This document shows, piece by piece, positions 54,060 through 64,000 of a stretch of DNA of 64,000 nt. Location: contig CALLWB010000027.1 of the NCBI GenBank assembly GCA_938016265.1, forward strand, positions 81,756 through 145,755, in the 5' to 3' direction. Numbering within the stretch: position 1 is the first letter of the stretch; each line of letters opens with the position of its first letter. The notes under the pieces were generated by a model. That model was not told the origin of the DNA, did not search any database, and saw only the letters and a list, made by a program, of their open reading frames with translations. Both the position numbers and the translations under genes were made by a program. The DNA is from an uncultured Saprospiraceae bacterium. Lineage in GTDB: Bacteria > Bacteroidota > Bacteroidia > Chitinophagales > Saprospiraceae.

Positions 54060-56927
54060 ATGGATCAACGTTTAGTAAAAGTTGCAAAAGAATTAAATGT
54101 CGGTACGGGCACACTCGTCGAACATCTGCAGAAAGCAGGGTTCGAGGTCGATAATAACCCAAGGACAAAAGTTACCGCAGAAATGTATGATGTTCTCGTA
54201 AGAGAATTTCAAAATTCTATTGCTATTAAGGAACAAGCAGATTCCCTTATCATAGGTACGCGCGTTTCGAAAAAAGAAGAAGAAAGTAAAAACACTCCTC
54301 CCACTGTTGAACCAGTGAAAGAAGCTGCTCCCGTAGTCGAAACTCCAAAAGTAGTTGTGCAACCTGAACCTGAACCTCAGCCAGAACCCGAAGTTCCACC
54401 CGTTGTCGAACCAGTTCAGAAGGTAGAAGTCGTTGAGAAAACAACACTCCCTGGTACAAAAGTGGTCGATAAAATTGATCTCAACGAGATCAATAAACCT
54501 CCAGTCAAAAAAGAACCTGCCAAAGTAGAGAAGAAAGTAGAGGTAGTTCCTGAAAAAGTTGAAGAGCCGAAACCAGAAAAGACGGAAGCCCAACCAGTTG
54601 CCAAAGTAGAGGAGCCACCTAAAGAAACAAAAAAAGAAAAACAAGAGTTTAGAGCGGAAACGCCAATACTAAAAGGACCGAAAGTAGTCGGCAAACTGGA
54701 GAAAAAAGAACCAGTCATTGACAAAACACCAAGAACAGCCGTCAATAAAGTAGAAGTAACTCAGAAAGTCAAGTTGGCAGGAACAACTGTTGTCGGCAAA
54801 ATTGAGCTACCCAAAAAATCAACGCCAAGCGAAGACGCTGCCAAAAAACGCAAACGAAAACGCAAAAAAGTCCCCACTACCAATACAAACACTTCAAGAC
54901 CTCAACAACGACAAGGAGGTGGTGGTGGAAATAATAGAGGAGGCTCCAACAACCAAAAACCAAACAGAAATAATAAGAAAAACGTCAGAGAAACTCCTGA
55001 AGTTTCGAAAAAAGAAGTGGAAGCTAAAATCAAAGCGACCATGGCGAGAATCTCCGGCGGAAAAAGTAAACGTTCCAAAATACGGAGAGGAGAACGCGAA
55101 AAACGTCGTGAAAAGAATGAAGCTGAACAGCTAGCAAGCGCAGAGGAAAAGTCAAAACTGCAATTGACGGAGTTCATCTCTGTGTCTGAATTGGCTAGTT
55201 TGATGAATATCTCCGCGACTGAAGTCATCATGACTTGCATGAACATTGGTGTCATCGTAGCCATAAACCAACGACTCGATGCCGAAATCATCGAATTGGT
55301 AGCTGACGAATTCGGACATGAAGTAGAATTCATCAGTGCGGAGGATCAGATGGACATGGAGGAGGAAGAAATTGAGGACAATCCTGAAGATTTACTTCCT
55401 AGAGCGCCTATCATTACGGTTATGGGACACGTCGATCACGGTAAAACATCCTTACTGGATTATATCCGTAACGCAAATGTAATCGACGGGGAAGCAGGTG
55501 GTATCACACAGCACATCGGTGCCTACGAGGTACTAGTAGGTGATGAAAAACGAAAAATTACATTCCTGGATACTCCTGGTCACGAAGCCTTTACAGCGAT
55601 GAGGGCAAGGGGTGCCAAAGTAACGGATGTTGCTGTAATTATCGTATCTGCAGATGACAACGTGATGCCTCAAACGAAGGAAGCAATTAGCCACGCTCAA
55701 GCAGCAGGCGTTTCCATCATTTTTGCAATCAATAAAATTGATAAAGATGGCGCTGATCCTGAACGAATCAAAGGAGAATTAGCACAAATGAACCTCCAGG
55801 TAGAAGACTGGGGAGGAACTTATCAATCAGAAGATATATCCGCTAAACATGGTACGAATGTACCAGAATTGCTGGAAAAAATATTGCTCCAAGCAGATTT
55901 GCTAGAGCTCAAGGCAAACCCAGACCGACCAGCAACTGGTGTAGTTCTGGAGGCAGCACTTGATAAAGGCCGTGGTTATCTGATGCGCGTTCTTGTACAA
56001 ACAGGAACACTCAAAATCGGGGATCCATTAGTTGCAGGCTCTTTCAACGGAAAGGTTCGTGCAATGGAAGACGAACGAGGAAATCGAATCAAAGTCGCTG
56101 GTCCTTCAAAACCAGTTCTTATTCTCGGTATGAAAGGAGCGCCACAGGCAGGGGAGAAATTCAAAGTCATGAAAAATGAACAAGAAGCTCGTCAGTTGGC
56201 CACCAAGCGTTCTCAAATCTCTAACGAACAAATGCGCCGAGCTACCAAACGTCTAAGTCTGGAAGAAATCGGTCGTCGTTTAGCTCTAGGTTCATTTAAA
56301 GAATTGAACTTAATCGTGAAAGGAGATGTGGATGGATCTATCGAGGCACTTTCTGATGCATTGATCAAACTGTCTACTGAAACTGTTCAAGTAAACATCG
56401 TTCACAAAGCTGTTGGACAGATCATTGAATCAGATACACTGTTAGCTTCGGCTTCTGATGCAATTATCATCGGATTCCAAGTAAGACCATCTGCTGGTGC
56501 TCGTAAATTGGCGGACAAAGAAGGTGTTCAGATCAAAACATACTCGATTATCTACGATGCAATCGAAGAAATCAAGATGGCGATAGAAGGTATGTTAGAA
56601 ACCATCAAAGAAGAGAAAGTGGTTTGTTCTGTTGATATCAGAGAGGTTTACAAAATCAGTAAAATCGGTACAATTGCTGGGTGTCAAGTTACAGAAGGTA
56701 AAATAAGCAGAAATACCAAAATCCGGGTTGTCCGCGATGGTATTGTTGTTTACCCAACCAAAGAAGGCGCAGAAGCAGAACTAGGATCTCTAAAACGTTT
56801 CAAAGACGACGTCAAAGAAGTCAAAAATGGAATGGAATGTGGTCTGACTGTTAAAAACTTCAATGACTTGAAAGTCGGTGATGTGATCGAAGGATACGAA
56901 ATCGTCGAGATCAAACAGAAGTTATAA
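54060..56927 (+). CDS. infB: Translation initiation factor IF-2
   Basis: A 955-residue IF-2 that delivers initiator tRNA to the 30S subunit. An IF2_N domain (about 1-50, [16 protein letters not shown]) leads into a long Lys/Glu/Pro-rich linker (about 75-340), typical of Bacteroidota. A second IF2_N-like module follows near 355-420. The GTPase has G1 GHVDHGKT (456-463), G3 DTPGHEAF and NKID. Domains II-IV end at [11 protein letters not shown]. All GTPase motifs are intact. It is followed by a strong terminator. Confidence 0.97.
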   Translation: MDQRLVKVAKELNVGTGTLVEHLQKAGFEVDNNPRTKVTAEMYDVLVREFQNSIAIKEQADSLIIGTRVSKKEEESKNTPPTVEPVKEAAPVVETPKVVVQPEPEPQPEPEVPPVVEPVQKVEVVEKTTLPGTKVVDKIDLNEINKPPVKKEPAKVEKKVEVVPEKVEEPKPEKTEAQPVAKVEEPPKETKKEKQEFRAETPILKGPKVVGKLEKKEPVIDKTPRTAVNKVEVTQKVKLAGTTVVGKIELPKKSTPSEDAAKKRKRKRKKVPTTNTNTSRPQQRQGGGGGNNRGGSNNQKPNRNNKKNVRETPEVSKKEVEAKIKATMARISGGKSKRSKIRRGEREKRREKNEAEQLASAEEKSKLQLTEFISVSELASLMNISATEVIMTCMNIGVIVAINQRLDAEIIELVADEFGHEVEFISAEDQMDMEEEEIEDNPEDLLPRAPIITVMGHVDHGKTSLLDYIRNANVIDGEAGGITQHIGAYEVLVGDEKRKITFLDTPGHEAFTAMRARGAKVTDVAVIIVSADDNVMPQTKEAISHAQAAGVSIIFAINKIDKDGADPERIKGELAQMNLQVEDWGGTYQSEDISAKHGTNVPELLEKILLQADLLELKANPDRPATGVVLEAALDKGRGYLMRVLVQTGTLKIGDPLVAGSFNGKVRAMEDERGNRIKVAGPSKPVLILGMKGAPQAGEKFKVMKNEQEARQLATKRSQISNEQMRRATKRLSLEEIGRRLALGSFKELNLIVKGDVDGSIEALSDALIKLSTETVQVNIVHKAVGQIIESDTLLASASDAIIIGFQVRPSAGARKLADKEGVQIKTYSIIYDAIEEIKMAIEGMLETIKEEKVVCSVDIREVYKISKIGTIAGCQVTEGKISRNTKIRVVRDGIVVYPTKEGAEAELGSLKRFKDDVKEVKNGMECGLTVKNFNDLKVGDVIEGYEIVEIKQKL

Positions 56928-56980
56928 GCACACAAATAAGACTCACCGGATCTCAAGTCCAAAGAGCTTAACAATAAATC

Positions 56981-57018
56981 AAAAAGGATGTAGTCGATAT
57001 CGGCTACATCCTTTTTTG
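56981..57018 (+). terminator. infB operon terminator
   Basis: A 13-bp perfect stem (AAAAAGGATGTAG 56981-56993 with CTACATCCTTTTT 57004-57016) with a 10-nt loop and a T-run. It lies 54 bases after infB. Confidence 0.9.
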
Positions 57019-57095
57019 TTTTAGAAACTAGAGCTTGAAAGAGTAATTGTGTTCCAGAAGGTAAAGCTCTTCCAATGATTTTACCAACGTCCCAC

Positions 57096-57132
57096 AAAAA
57101 AAGTCGAAGCACAAAAAAAATGTACTTCGACT
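57096..57132 (-). terminator. htpG terminator
   Basis: On the minus strand, AAGTCGAAG (57132-57124) pairs with CTTCGACTT (57109-57101) around a T-rich loop and is followed by TTTTT (57100-57096). It lies about 90 bases after the htpG stop. Confidence 0.82.
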
Positions 57133-57220
57133 TCAATCATTTATCTATCCGGTCCCTCTACTTTCTACCAGATTTTTGCCCTAGCAAGAATCAAGTCCTT
57201 CTACTCAAAAGTCCAGATGA

Positions 57221-59083
57221 TTATTTCTGTAGAATCTCAATGCTATTCTTAACAAATTCTGTCAAGTCTGCACCTTTCAACATATTTTGGTTAAGTAACG
57301 CAAGGCTGTAAAGGTGTTTCGCCAATTCTCCTTGCTTTTTCTTAGAACGTAGTAGTTTTTCACAGATCAAAGGGTGGTTCGTATTTACAACTACATTGTA
57401 AGAATCAGGCATATTGCCTAAATCCATTCCTTGTAGTCCTGACATCTCGCGCATTCTACGCATAAACTCAGGCTTAGTAATTAATACCGGTTGATCTTCC
57501 GGGGAAAGTGCTTTTAGCTCTACACTTGCGCCCATTGTAGTAACTTGTTCCGTGAAAATTGTTTTTACTTTTTCCTCCTGTTTTTCATTTAAGACGGACT
57601 CGATTTTCTCATCTTTATCGATGATTCGGTCGATGGTGTCCGAGTCAATTCTTGTGAAGGTCACGTTATTCATTTTGCGCTCCAAGTGCTGGATAAAATG
57701 ATTGTCTATCATGATGTCTGTCTTTAGTACATCGTATCCTGCTTTTTTTGCAGAACTGATAAACCCGTCATGTTCAACAGGGTTGTTTGAATACAAGTAA
57801 ACCAGTTTCTCTGACTTGTCCGTTTGTAGCGGTTTGATTTTCTCTGTGTATTCATCCATGGTGAATTTTTCACCATCAACATTTTCAAAAAGAAGGAATT
57901 TAGTTCCTCTGTCGTAAAACTTTTCTTCTGTAAGCATTCCGTATTTTACGAAAACGCCCATGTTTTCCCATCGTTCTTCGTAGCTTTTGCGGTCTGCTTT
58001 GAATATCTCTTCCAGTTTGTCGGCTACTTTTTTCGTGATGTAAGACGTGATTTTCTTCACATTCTTATCACTTTGCAAATAACTTCTTGAAACGTTCAAT
58101 GGAATATCAGGCGAATCAATCACCCCATGCATCAACGTTAGGAATTCAGGAACAATCTCTTTTACTTCATCCGTAACATATACCTGATTGGAGTAAAGTT
58201 GGATTTTGTTTTTCTGTACCTCAATATTGTTCCCCAATTTTGGGAAATACAGAATACCTGTCAAATTAAACGGGAAGTCAATATTTAGATGAATCCAAAA
58301 CAATGGCGGCTGGCTGTAAGGATATAACTCTTTGTAGAAGTTTTTGTAATCCTCATCAGTCAATTCCTTAGGCGTTTTTTTCCACGCTGGAGAGGGATTG
58401 TTGATGACATTTGCTACTTCTTCTTTTTTCTCTTCCTTGTCGTCTCCTTCTCCTTCGTAGGTCGTTTCTGTCTTCGTCCCGAATTGAATTTCTACAGGAA
58501 GGAATTTGCAATACTTACCAAGCAAGCCGCTTATTCTTCCTTCTTCCAAAAACTCTTTGCTGTCTTCTGAGATGTGAAGTACGATGTCCGTCCCTCTTGC
58601 TTCTTTATCCGCGTCGTCTAAGGTATATTCAGGATCACCTGTACAAGACCATACCACTGCTTTCTCTCCTTTCTGGTACGATTTGGTGATTACGTCTACC
58701 TTGTCTGCTACCATAAAAGCAGAATAAAATCCTAGACCAAAATGGCCGATTATGGAGTTTTCATCCTTGTACTTGTCAAGAAACTCCTGAGCACTGGAAA
58801 AAGCTACCTGATTCAGGTATTTCATCACTTCTTCCTCTGTCATCCCAATCCCTTTATCACGGATGGTCAATGTTTTTTCCTCTTCATTCAGGATGATCTC
58901 AATTCGGAGATCTTCCAAATCGCCTTCTACTTCTTTGTGTCTGGAAAGTGTTTTTAATTTTGAAGTCGCATCTACTGCGTTTGCTATTAATTCCCTTAGA
59001 AATATCTCCTGATCTGAATACAGGAATTGTTTGATAATGGGAAAGATATTTTCGGTTTGTACGGAAATACTACCTTTCTGCAT
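57221..59083 (-). CDS. htpG: Molecular chaperone HtpG (Hsp90)
   Basis: A 620-residue bacterial Hsp90. The GHKL ATP-binding site has Glu31 and Asn35 in ELIANAVDA (canonical ELISNASDA), DKGIGM near 75, and GHFGLGFYSAFMVAD. A middle domain with ISPAWxx/KTPKEL and FPFNLTGILYFPK and a shorter C-terminal dimerisation domain follow. It helps fold and protect client proteins under stress. The minus-strand -7-like box TACTTTTG at 59186-59179 lies about 95 bases upstream. Own terminator downstream. Confidence 0.96.
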   Translation of the reverse strand: MQKGSISVQTENIFPIIKQFLYSDQEIFLRELIANAVDATSKLKTLSRHKEVEGDLEDLRIEIILNEEEKTLTIRDKGIGMTEEEVMKYLNQVAFSSAQEFLDKYKDENSIIGHFGLGFYSAFMVADKVDVITKSYQKGEKAVVWSCTGDPEYTLDDADKEARGTDIVLHISEDSKEFLEEGRISGLLGKYCKFLPVEIQFGTKTETTYEGEGDDKEEKKEEVANVINNPSPAWKKTPKELTDEDYKNFYKELYPYSQPPLFWIHLNIDFPFNLTGILYFPKLGNNIEVQKNKIQLYSNQVYVTDEVKEIVPEFLTLMHGVIDSPDIPLNVSRSYLQSDKNVKKITSYITKKVADKLEEIFKADRKSYEERWENMGVFVKYGMLTEEKFYDRGTKFLLFENVDGEKFTMDEYTEKIKPLQTDKSEKLVYLYSNNPVEHDGFISSAKKAGYDVLKTDIMIDNHFIQHLERKMNNVTFTRIDSDTIDRIIDKDEKIESVLNEKQEEKVKTIFTEQVTTMGASVELKALSPEDQPVLITKPEFMRRMREMSGLQGMDLGNMPDSYNVVVNTNHPLICEKLLRSKKKQGELAKHLYSLALLNQNMLKGADLTEFVKNSIEILQK

Positions 59084-59178
59084 ATTTTTATTTTTTTAAA
59101 GTTATAGAATTGATATTCACTACTAGACAAATGCTGTACCATGGGCAGATAACTGACAATTTGTCCTTTATGGTATGA

Positions 59179-59186
59179 CAAAAGTA
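59179..59186 (-). promoter_or_regulatory. Candidate -7 box for htpG
   Basis: TACTTTTG on the minus strand fits TAnnTTTG. It is placed about 95 bases before the htpG start. No heat-shock operator (CIRCE-like) was seen. Confidence 0.4.
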
Positions 59187-59309
59187 CCTTCCTTGCAAGA
59201 AATTGCGTCGATACTGTCCAGAAGATTTTAAAACTGCGATTTGTAAACTAGTTAATACAGGAAAGCACTATATTTAATATTAACGTCAAGTAAATCATAA
59301 CAACAAATA

Positions 59310-59924
59310 ATGGACAAACCGAGACTCTTGCTAACGGGCTTTGAAAAGTTTGCTAATTTTCCAATCAACCCTACTCAGACTTTAGTAGAGTCGTTTGATT
59401 CGGAGCAGCTAGTCATCAAAAAAGCCATCTTGCCGGTTGATTTTGGAAGAATCGCAGCTCCCTATGACGAACTAGTCAATTCTTTTCTCCCAGACTTGAT
59501 CATCAATTTAGGACTGAATGCAAGTGCCTTGTCTCTAAATTTGGAAACATTTGCCCTCAATGCTGGCAAAGATTTAAATCCGGCAGAGCCCTTTTTTGAT
59601 ATTGAGCCAAATGGGGAAGTAGCTTACCGAACAAACCTCAATACCGACCACTATGCATCCGCACTCAGAAAGGAAGGCGTCCCAGCTATTTCCTCCAATT
59701 ATGCAGGAGATTACTTGTGCAACTATATTTATTATCAATCCTTGAAATGGACCAACCACAATGGAGGAGATGCCCTTTTTGTACACCTGCCCTTTACCTC
59801 TTCGCTCGCTGCCGATATCTATGAATCAGAACGTAGAGAATTTGCCTCTTTGTCGAAAGAGTTGATGTTGAAAGGGGTGAATACGCTCGTTAATTTATGG
59901 CTTCGTCAACTCCCTTTGTCCTAG
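59310..59924 (+). CDS. pcp: Pyroglutamyl-peptidase I family (C15) cysteine peptidase
   Basis: A 204-residue enzyme that removes N-terminal pyroglutamate from peptides, if true to family. The catalytic triad is Glu79 (LETFALN), Cys137 (NYAGDYLCNYI) and His159 (FVHLPF), with the TGFEKFANFPINPT N-terminal signature. The consensus Glu region (ERxAxN in classical members) is diverged to LETFALN, so activity is likely but not certain. It is 14 bases before a large sensor kinase gene and 11 bases separate kinase and regulator, suggesting one transcript. Confidence 0.85.
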   Translation: MDKPRLLLTGFEKFANFPINPTQTLVESFDSEQLVIKKAILPVDFGRIAAPYDELVNSFLPDLIINLGLNASALSLNLETFALNAGKDLNPAEPFFDIEPNGEVAYRTNLNTDHYASALRKEGVPAISSNYAGDYLCNYIYYQSLKWTNHNGGDALFVHLPFTSSLAADIYESERREFASLSKELMLKGVNTLVNLWLRQLPLS

Positions 59925-59938
59925 TAGAAATCTAAGAA

Positions 59939-62900
59939 ATGGCAAAATTATTCCCTAAGGTTGCTCTATTAATAATAAGTGTATTTATCCTTTGTGTTTC
60001 TACTGCAAAAGGACAATCTAGGGCAATAACTCATTTTGATGCAGAAGACGGATTGCCTGGTAATATTACTTATGGGGTAATGCAAGATAAAGCTGGGTAC
60101 ATTTGGATTCCTACCAATAATGGTATCTGTAGGTATGACGGTCGTGAATTTAAACTATACGACAGCCCACTGATCAAAAACAACGAGATACTAAAGTGCA
60201 AGGAAGCAATGGGAATGGTCTGGTTTTATTCCTACAACGGCGACTTTTTTTACATCGAAAATGATCTTATCAAACAATATCCTATCGAAAAAAATCTATT
60301 TGTCGAAGATTGGATAGAAGTAGACCCTAGCACAATGCTCGTAAAAACTAGAGCTAAAGGAGTACGGTTTCCTGTAAAAAGAATAAAAAAGGAAAAAAAT
60401 GGTTTAGAAGAAAAATTGTTTCCATTGGTGGGAAGAGGTCCATTAGAGATGCTTGGTAAATACCAGAATGAAGTCTATTTGTTTTATCATGAAACTATTT
60501 ATCGGTATGATAGGCAGCAAGATACTATAGTCCCGCACCTCCAAAATAATATGAACACAAGGGTGATGGGAGTACTGGACGGAAAGTTGTTTATCTATGA
60601 TGTTACCAATTTTAGATATTATGAATTCGTAGGAAATGGGATGGAGGAGATTGATTTTTTGTCCTCCATGTTTAAGGAAAGGAGGAAGTTGGTCTCAGGA
60701 ATAAAAGACAGGCAAGGGCGCTATTGGTTCACCAATAAGCAAAAATTAATACTTGCAGATAATACAAGAGGAGCCAATTCAAAAGATGTTTCTTCGCTTA
60801 TTAACAACAATGGATGCAACGAAATATTTATTGATCGAGAAGGAAATATTTGGTTTTCTACTAATGCAGATGGTGTGTACGTGTTAAAGAATAATCCGTT
60901 TTTGCAATACGATACCTCAAATTCTGAATTGCCTCAAAATTATATTTACGACATTGATGGGGATCACAAAGGGAATGTTTATATCGCAACTATTTTAGGC
61001 GACCTGACGGTTATGAATGGATCGGAAATTCAAACTACTTCGAAAATAAAAAATTCAAGGTCAGAAGTTTATGATGTGTTGGTCGATGATGATCAGGTTT
61101 ATGTGATATTAGAGGATATACATCTGTTCAAATTTGATAGTGAAAAGAAACTTTTGGAAAGAAAAAATACCTTAGATCTTTCTACCCCCAAAAGACTGTC
61201 AAAATCCAATGGAAATAGCATGTTTATTGCAAATGGATATTACTTGTTTCATTGGAAGGAAAAAGAAAAAATTGCTTATCAAACCTGGATCTCGATCAAT
61301 ACAAAAGTGTACAATTCTGCGGAATTGCCAGACAACAATGTCTTGATGGGGACCACAAACGGACTCTTTTATTTGGACAAGCAATTAGAAGACGATGCTC
61401 CAATAACATTTGATGACCGTCTCTTTTTGACTGATTCTCTGACAAAAGAGTTTTCAACAATTAGGTACGTAGAAAAAATGGAAGAACGGTGGGGGCCTGT
61501 TTTACAAAAGACCTATATGCTTTCTAGGGCACCAATTGTTAAAAAGTGTCTATTCCAAAATGATGAATCCATTGATTATTACGTAGCAGACATACAGGTC
61601 TCCTCAGACTCAAGTGCTTGGGTCGCGACTACCAAAAACGGGGTTTATCATCTGGTCAGAGATTCTATTATTCATCACTATACGGCTTCGGAGACAGGAT
61701 TGACCAGCAATATTTGCAATAGAATTTTCATTGACAAAGACCAAACCGTCTGGGTAGCAACGATGGGGGGAGTCAGTCTCATCGATCCCAAAACAAAACG
61801 CGTCCAAAAAATCACCAAAGGCGATGGATTAAATTCCAATCATGTAAACAGCATTTATTGCAATGATTCGATGGTGTATGTCGGTACCGCAAAAGGATTG
61901 ACCTTGTTCAACAAAGATGAAATTCAGACAGCAACTCCATTTCCCATTTTAATCAATCAGGTTAAAATAAATGAATCAGATACTACCTTTCATTCTGAAT
62001 ACGTATTGTCATACAACGAAAACTCCTTGTACTTTAGATTTATTGGTCTTACCTTCAAAGGGGAAATAAAATATAAGTATCGACTCAAAGGATTAGTAGA
62101 TGATTGGGTCTACACCTACGATGACCATGTCCGCTTCTCGGAGATTGCACCAGGCAATTATACCTTCGAAGTAAAATCCATCACCAAAGAAGGCCTAGAA
62201 AGTGAACAGCCAGCAGCGGTGAAAATTGAGATCAAACCGCATCCGTTACTAAGTAGGCTAGCGTACCTAGTTTATTTTTTACTATTAATAACTGGATTCC
62301 TTTTATTCTACCGATGGCGGATTAACAATATTAAAAAAGAAGAAAAAGAAAAAACGGAGGTCAATAAAAAAATTGCCGAGTTAGAATTGCAAGCACTCCA
62401 GGCACAAATGAACCCACACTTTGTCTTCAATTCACTAGGAGCAATTCAGCATTTTATTTTACAAAACGACAAGGAAACAGCGAGTAGGTATCTCTCTGAC
62501 TTCGGTCAATTGATGCGCTTGTTTTTGGAATCTTCTAAAGAAAAATACATTCTCCTAGAAGAGGAGCTAGAGCTAATAACACTATATATCAAACTTGAAA
62601 AAATGAGATTTGAGGGGAGTTTTAACTCTACCATTGAAGTTGCAGAGGAGATTAATACCGGAGATTTAGAAATTCCATCCTTTTTACTCCAGCCTTTTGT
62701 GGAGAATGCAATAAATCATGGCCTTCGTTATAAGAAAGAAAAAGGTAATTTGTATATTTCATTTATTACTTCGGATGATGGCGAATTCCTTAAGTGTACC
62801 ATCACTGATGATGGCGTAGGCAGAAAAAAATCAGCCGAAATTAAAAAATCAGCTTTCAAGGGATATAAGTCAAGGGGGAGCAAGATTGTAGAAGACCGAC

Positions 62901-63022
62901 TAAATGTACTTTCTTTCTTGGAAGAAAATGAAATAACCGCTACAATCATTGATTTGGAGGAAAATGGGGTGGCAAAGGGAACAACAGTGGAAATCAATAT
63001 TCCGCTAAGGTATGAACATTAA
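59939..63022 (+). CDS. Propeller-type sensor histidine kinase (LytS class)
   Basis: A 1027-residue sensor. A signal peptide (ending TAKGQ) leads into an exported beta-propeller built of repeated two-component-regulator blades (GYIWIPTNNGICRYDG, GNIWFSTNADGVYVL, TVWVATMGGVSLID). A Y_Y_Y domain (near 705-770, FEVKSITKEGLES) precedes one membrane helix (about 772-790). The cytoplasmic part is a His_kinase/GHKL module: phospho-acceptor His827 in NPHFVFNSLG, the N-box VENAINHG, and GVGRKK. There is no receiver in the protein. The LytTR regulator follows 11 bases later. The propeller domain probably senses a ligand or surface state. Confidence 0.93.
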   Translation: MAKLFPKVALLIISVFILCVSTAKGQSRAITHFDAEDGLPGNITYGVMQDKAGYIWIPTNNGICRYDGREFKLYDSPLIKNNEILKCKEAMGMVWFYSYNGDFFYIENDLIKQYPIEKNLFVEDWIEVDPSTMLVKTRAKGVRFPVKRIKKEKNGLEEKLFPLVGRGPLEMLGKYQNEVYLFYHETIYRYDRQQDTIVPHLQNNMNTRVMGVLDGKLFIYDVTNFRYYEFVGNGMEEIDFLSSMFKERRKLVSGIKDRQGRYWFTNKQKLILADNTRGANSKDVSSLINNNGCNEIFIDREGNIWFSTNADGVYVLKNNPFLQYDTSNSELPQNYIYDIDGDHKGNVYIATILGDLTVMNGSEIQTTSKIKNSRSEVYDVLVDDDQVYVILEDIHLFKFDSEKKLLERKNTLDLSTPKRLSKSNGNSMFIANGYYLFHWKEKEKIAYQTWISINTKVYNSAELPDNNVLMGTTNGLFYLDKQLEDDAPITFDDRLFLTDSLTKEFSTIRYVEKMEERWGPVLQKTYMLSRAPIVKKCLFQNDESIDYYVADIQVSSDSSAWVATTKNGVYHLVRDSIIHHYTASETGLTSNICNRIFIDKDQTVWVATMGGVSLIDPKTKRVQKITKGDGLNSNHVNSIYCNDSMVYVGTAKGLTLFNKDEIQTATPFPILINQVKINESDTTFHSEYVLSYNENSLYFRFIGLTFKGEIKYKYRLKGLVDDWVYTYDDHVRFSEIAPGNYTFEVKSITKEGLESEQPAAVKIEIKPHPLLSRLAYLVYFLLLITGFLLFYRWRINNIKKEEKEKTEVNKKIAELELQALQAQMNPHFVFNSLGAIQHFILQNDKETASRYLSDFGQLMRLFLESSKEKYILLEEELELITLYIKLEKMRFEGSFNSTIEVAEEINTGDLEIPSFLLQPFVENAINHGLRYKKEKGNLYISFITSDDGEFLKCTITDDGVGRKKSAEIKKSAFKGYKSRGSKIVEDRLNVLSFLEENEITATIIDLEENGVAKGTTVEINIPLRYEH

Positions 63023-63033
63023 TATTTTGAAGA

Positions 63034-63786
63034 ATGAAAGCCCTGATAATAGACGACGAAAGTAATCAACGTAGTGTTCTGCTAGAACTGTTGACTAAAT
63101 ATTGTCCAGCACTCCAAGTTTTGGGAGAAGCGGACAATATAACTGATGCCTATCAGCAGATTCAGCAACTCCAACCGGATATTGTGTTTTTAGACGTAGA
63201 AATGCCTCATGGTACTGGATTTGATCTTCTAAAAAAATTCGATGACATTCCATTTGAAGTGATTTTTGTAACCGGATTTGGCCATTATGCTGTCCAAGCA
63301 TTCGAGTTTAATGCCCTCCACTTCATCCATAAACCAATCAATGATTTAAAGCTCATAGCTGCTGTTGAAAAAGCAAGAGTCCGACTACAAGAAAAACAGC
63401 GCGACCACTACAACAAAATTGTACTCGAAAATCTCAAACGCTCTACAGACGATCAACTCAACAATCGAATCGCCATTCCCATTTTTGAAGGCCTCGAGTT
63501 TGTCCGCGTAAAAGAAATCATCCGGTGCGAATCTGATGGAGGCAATACTTCCATCTTCCTGTCCAGTGGCAATCGGATCTACTCCACCAAAAATTTAAAA
63601 CAATACCAGCGAATATTAGAAGACTATTCTTTTTTTAGAACGCACAATTCGCATTTGGTCAATATTAGTCATATCAAAAAATACCTCAAGCAGGATGGGG
63701 GAGAGGTCATCATGAGCGATGGCTCGAATGTCCCCGTTTCTTTCCGACGGAAGTCTGCATTTTTGAGTGTGATGGAAGACTTTTAA
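63034..63786 (+). CDS. LytTR-family response regulator
   Basis: A 250-residue regulator. Receiver domain 1-125 with IDDE (acidic pocket), phospho-acceptor Asp54 (VFLDVEMP), Thr80 and Lys100 (FIHKP). LytTR DNA-binding domain about 145-248 (EFVRVKEIIRCESDGGNTSIFLSSG, FFRTHNSHLVNISHIKKY). It pairs with the preceding LytS-type kinase. LytTR proteins bind direct repeats ahead of target genes; no target site could be assigned here. Confidence 0.95.
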   Translation: MKALIIDDESNQRSVLLELLTKYCPALQVLGEADNITDAYQQIQQLQPDIVFLDVEMPHGTGFDLLKKFDDIPFEVIFVTGFGHYAVQAFEFNALHFIHKPINDLKLIAAVEKARVRLQEKQRDHYNKIVLENLKRSTDDQLNNRIAIPIFEGLEFVRVKEIIRCESDGGNTSIFLSSGNRIYSTKNLKQYQRILEDYSFFRTHNSHLVNISHIKKYLKQDGGEVIMSDGSNVPVSFRRKSAFLSVMEDF

Positions 63787-64000
63787 TTTCGAAAACATTA
63801 ATAGAACTTGCTTTTCAAGTGCTATACAAGAGCGTTCATTCGTGCTTTAGAGCTAAACTGAACCGAAAGATTAGATAGGTACTAAATGCTGTAAGCATAA
63901 TTTAATTAATCGCCAAGGGTTTCAACCCTAGGTCTAGGTCAAGCCTTTATTTGAGTGCCATCGGTACGGACCCTATTAACAAAATGAAACGTACCTATGG
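63787..64000. repeat. Repeat-like, non-coding right edge
   Basis: No gene is supportable in this stretch. Inverted motifs are frequent: ACTTGCTTTTCAAGT (near 63808), AGGGTTTCAACCCT (near 63916), CTAGGTCTAGG, and a larger pair CCATCGGTACG (63958-63968) with CGTACCTATGG (63990-64000) that differs at one base. The segment resembles dispersed repeats near mobile elements. It is cut off by the window end. Confidence 0.4.

Noticed and set aside
54093..54644. 183-codon minus-strand frame opposite infB
   Set aside because: It is a shadow of the Lys/Glu/Pro-rich IF-2 linker and is very Phe/Leu-rich as a result.
63984..64000. Possible start of a new gene at the right edge (ATG at 63984)
   Set aside because: Only five codons are visible and they lie within an inverted repeat.

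Overview
The window is moderately AT-rich chromosomal DNA from a free-living member of the Bacteroidota, most like the Saprospiria/Chitinophagia side of the phylum. The evidence is Bacteroidota-type promoter -7 boxes (TAnnTTTG) in place of E. coli-type promoters, few Shine-Dalgarno sequences, secreted proteins ending in type IX secretion (T9SS) sorting domains, a propeller-type LytS kinase with a LytTR regulator, and the typical isc, FtsH, NusA/InfB and HtpG sequences. I found no rRNA, tRNA, CRISPR array or intact insertion sequence. The aminotransferase at the left edge is cut by the window.

Layout: 0-3 kb holds the aminotransferase 3' end, a Uma2 nuclease-like gene, a decayed toxin-antitoxin remnant and an alpha/beta hydrolase. 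3-11.4 kb holds a YCF48-like lipoprotein, two large GT-C type membrane proteins, a helical protein of unknown function, and a zinc phospholipase C/S1-nuclease-fold protein with a TPR protein. 11.6-19.4 kb holds metH, an M20 amidohydrolase, truA and an ABC exporter half-transporter. 20-22.3 kb is a compact iscS-iscU-iscA operon closed by a strong terminator, followed by a 15-bp tandem repeat and a tail-fibre-like surface protein with an S74 self-cleaving chaperone domain. 25-32.6 kb holds a T9SS-sorted PQQ sugar dehydrogenase, a small membrane protein, a carboxymuconolactone decarboxylase-like protein, birA, rsfS, ftsH and a TIGR01777 epimerase.

32.9-40.8 kb is the most unusual block. Two paralogous OppA/DppA-type lipoproteins flank an ECF sigma factor and a putative membrane anti-sigma factor, and are followed by two peptide-type permeases that both carry extra segments. 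No ATPase gene is present. A hairpin terminator lies between the second binding protein and the first permease. 41-52 kb holds a small lipoprotein, HU, an M43 metalloprotease (T9SS cargo), a GT2 glycosyltransferase with a membrane partner, an M16 peptidase, an acyl-CoA dehydrogenase-SCP2 fusion, a T9SS cargo of unknown function, a DUF1573 protein and a PhyH-like dioxygenase.

52-57 kb is rimP-nusA-infB. It has a terminator-like hairpin between promoter and rimP and a large inverted repeat between nusA and infB, both candidates for expression control. 57-64 kb holds htpG with its own terminator, then a pyroglutamyl-peptidase, a propeller sensor kinase and a LytTR regulator that look like one operon. 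The right edge carries repeat-like inverted sequences and no supportable gene.
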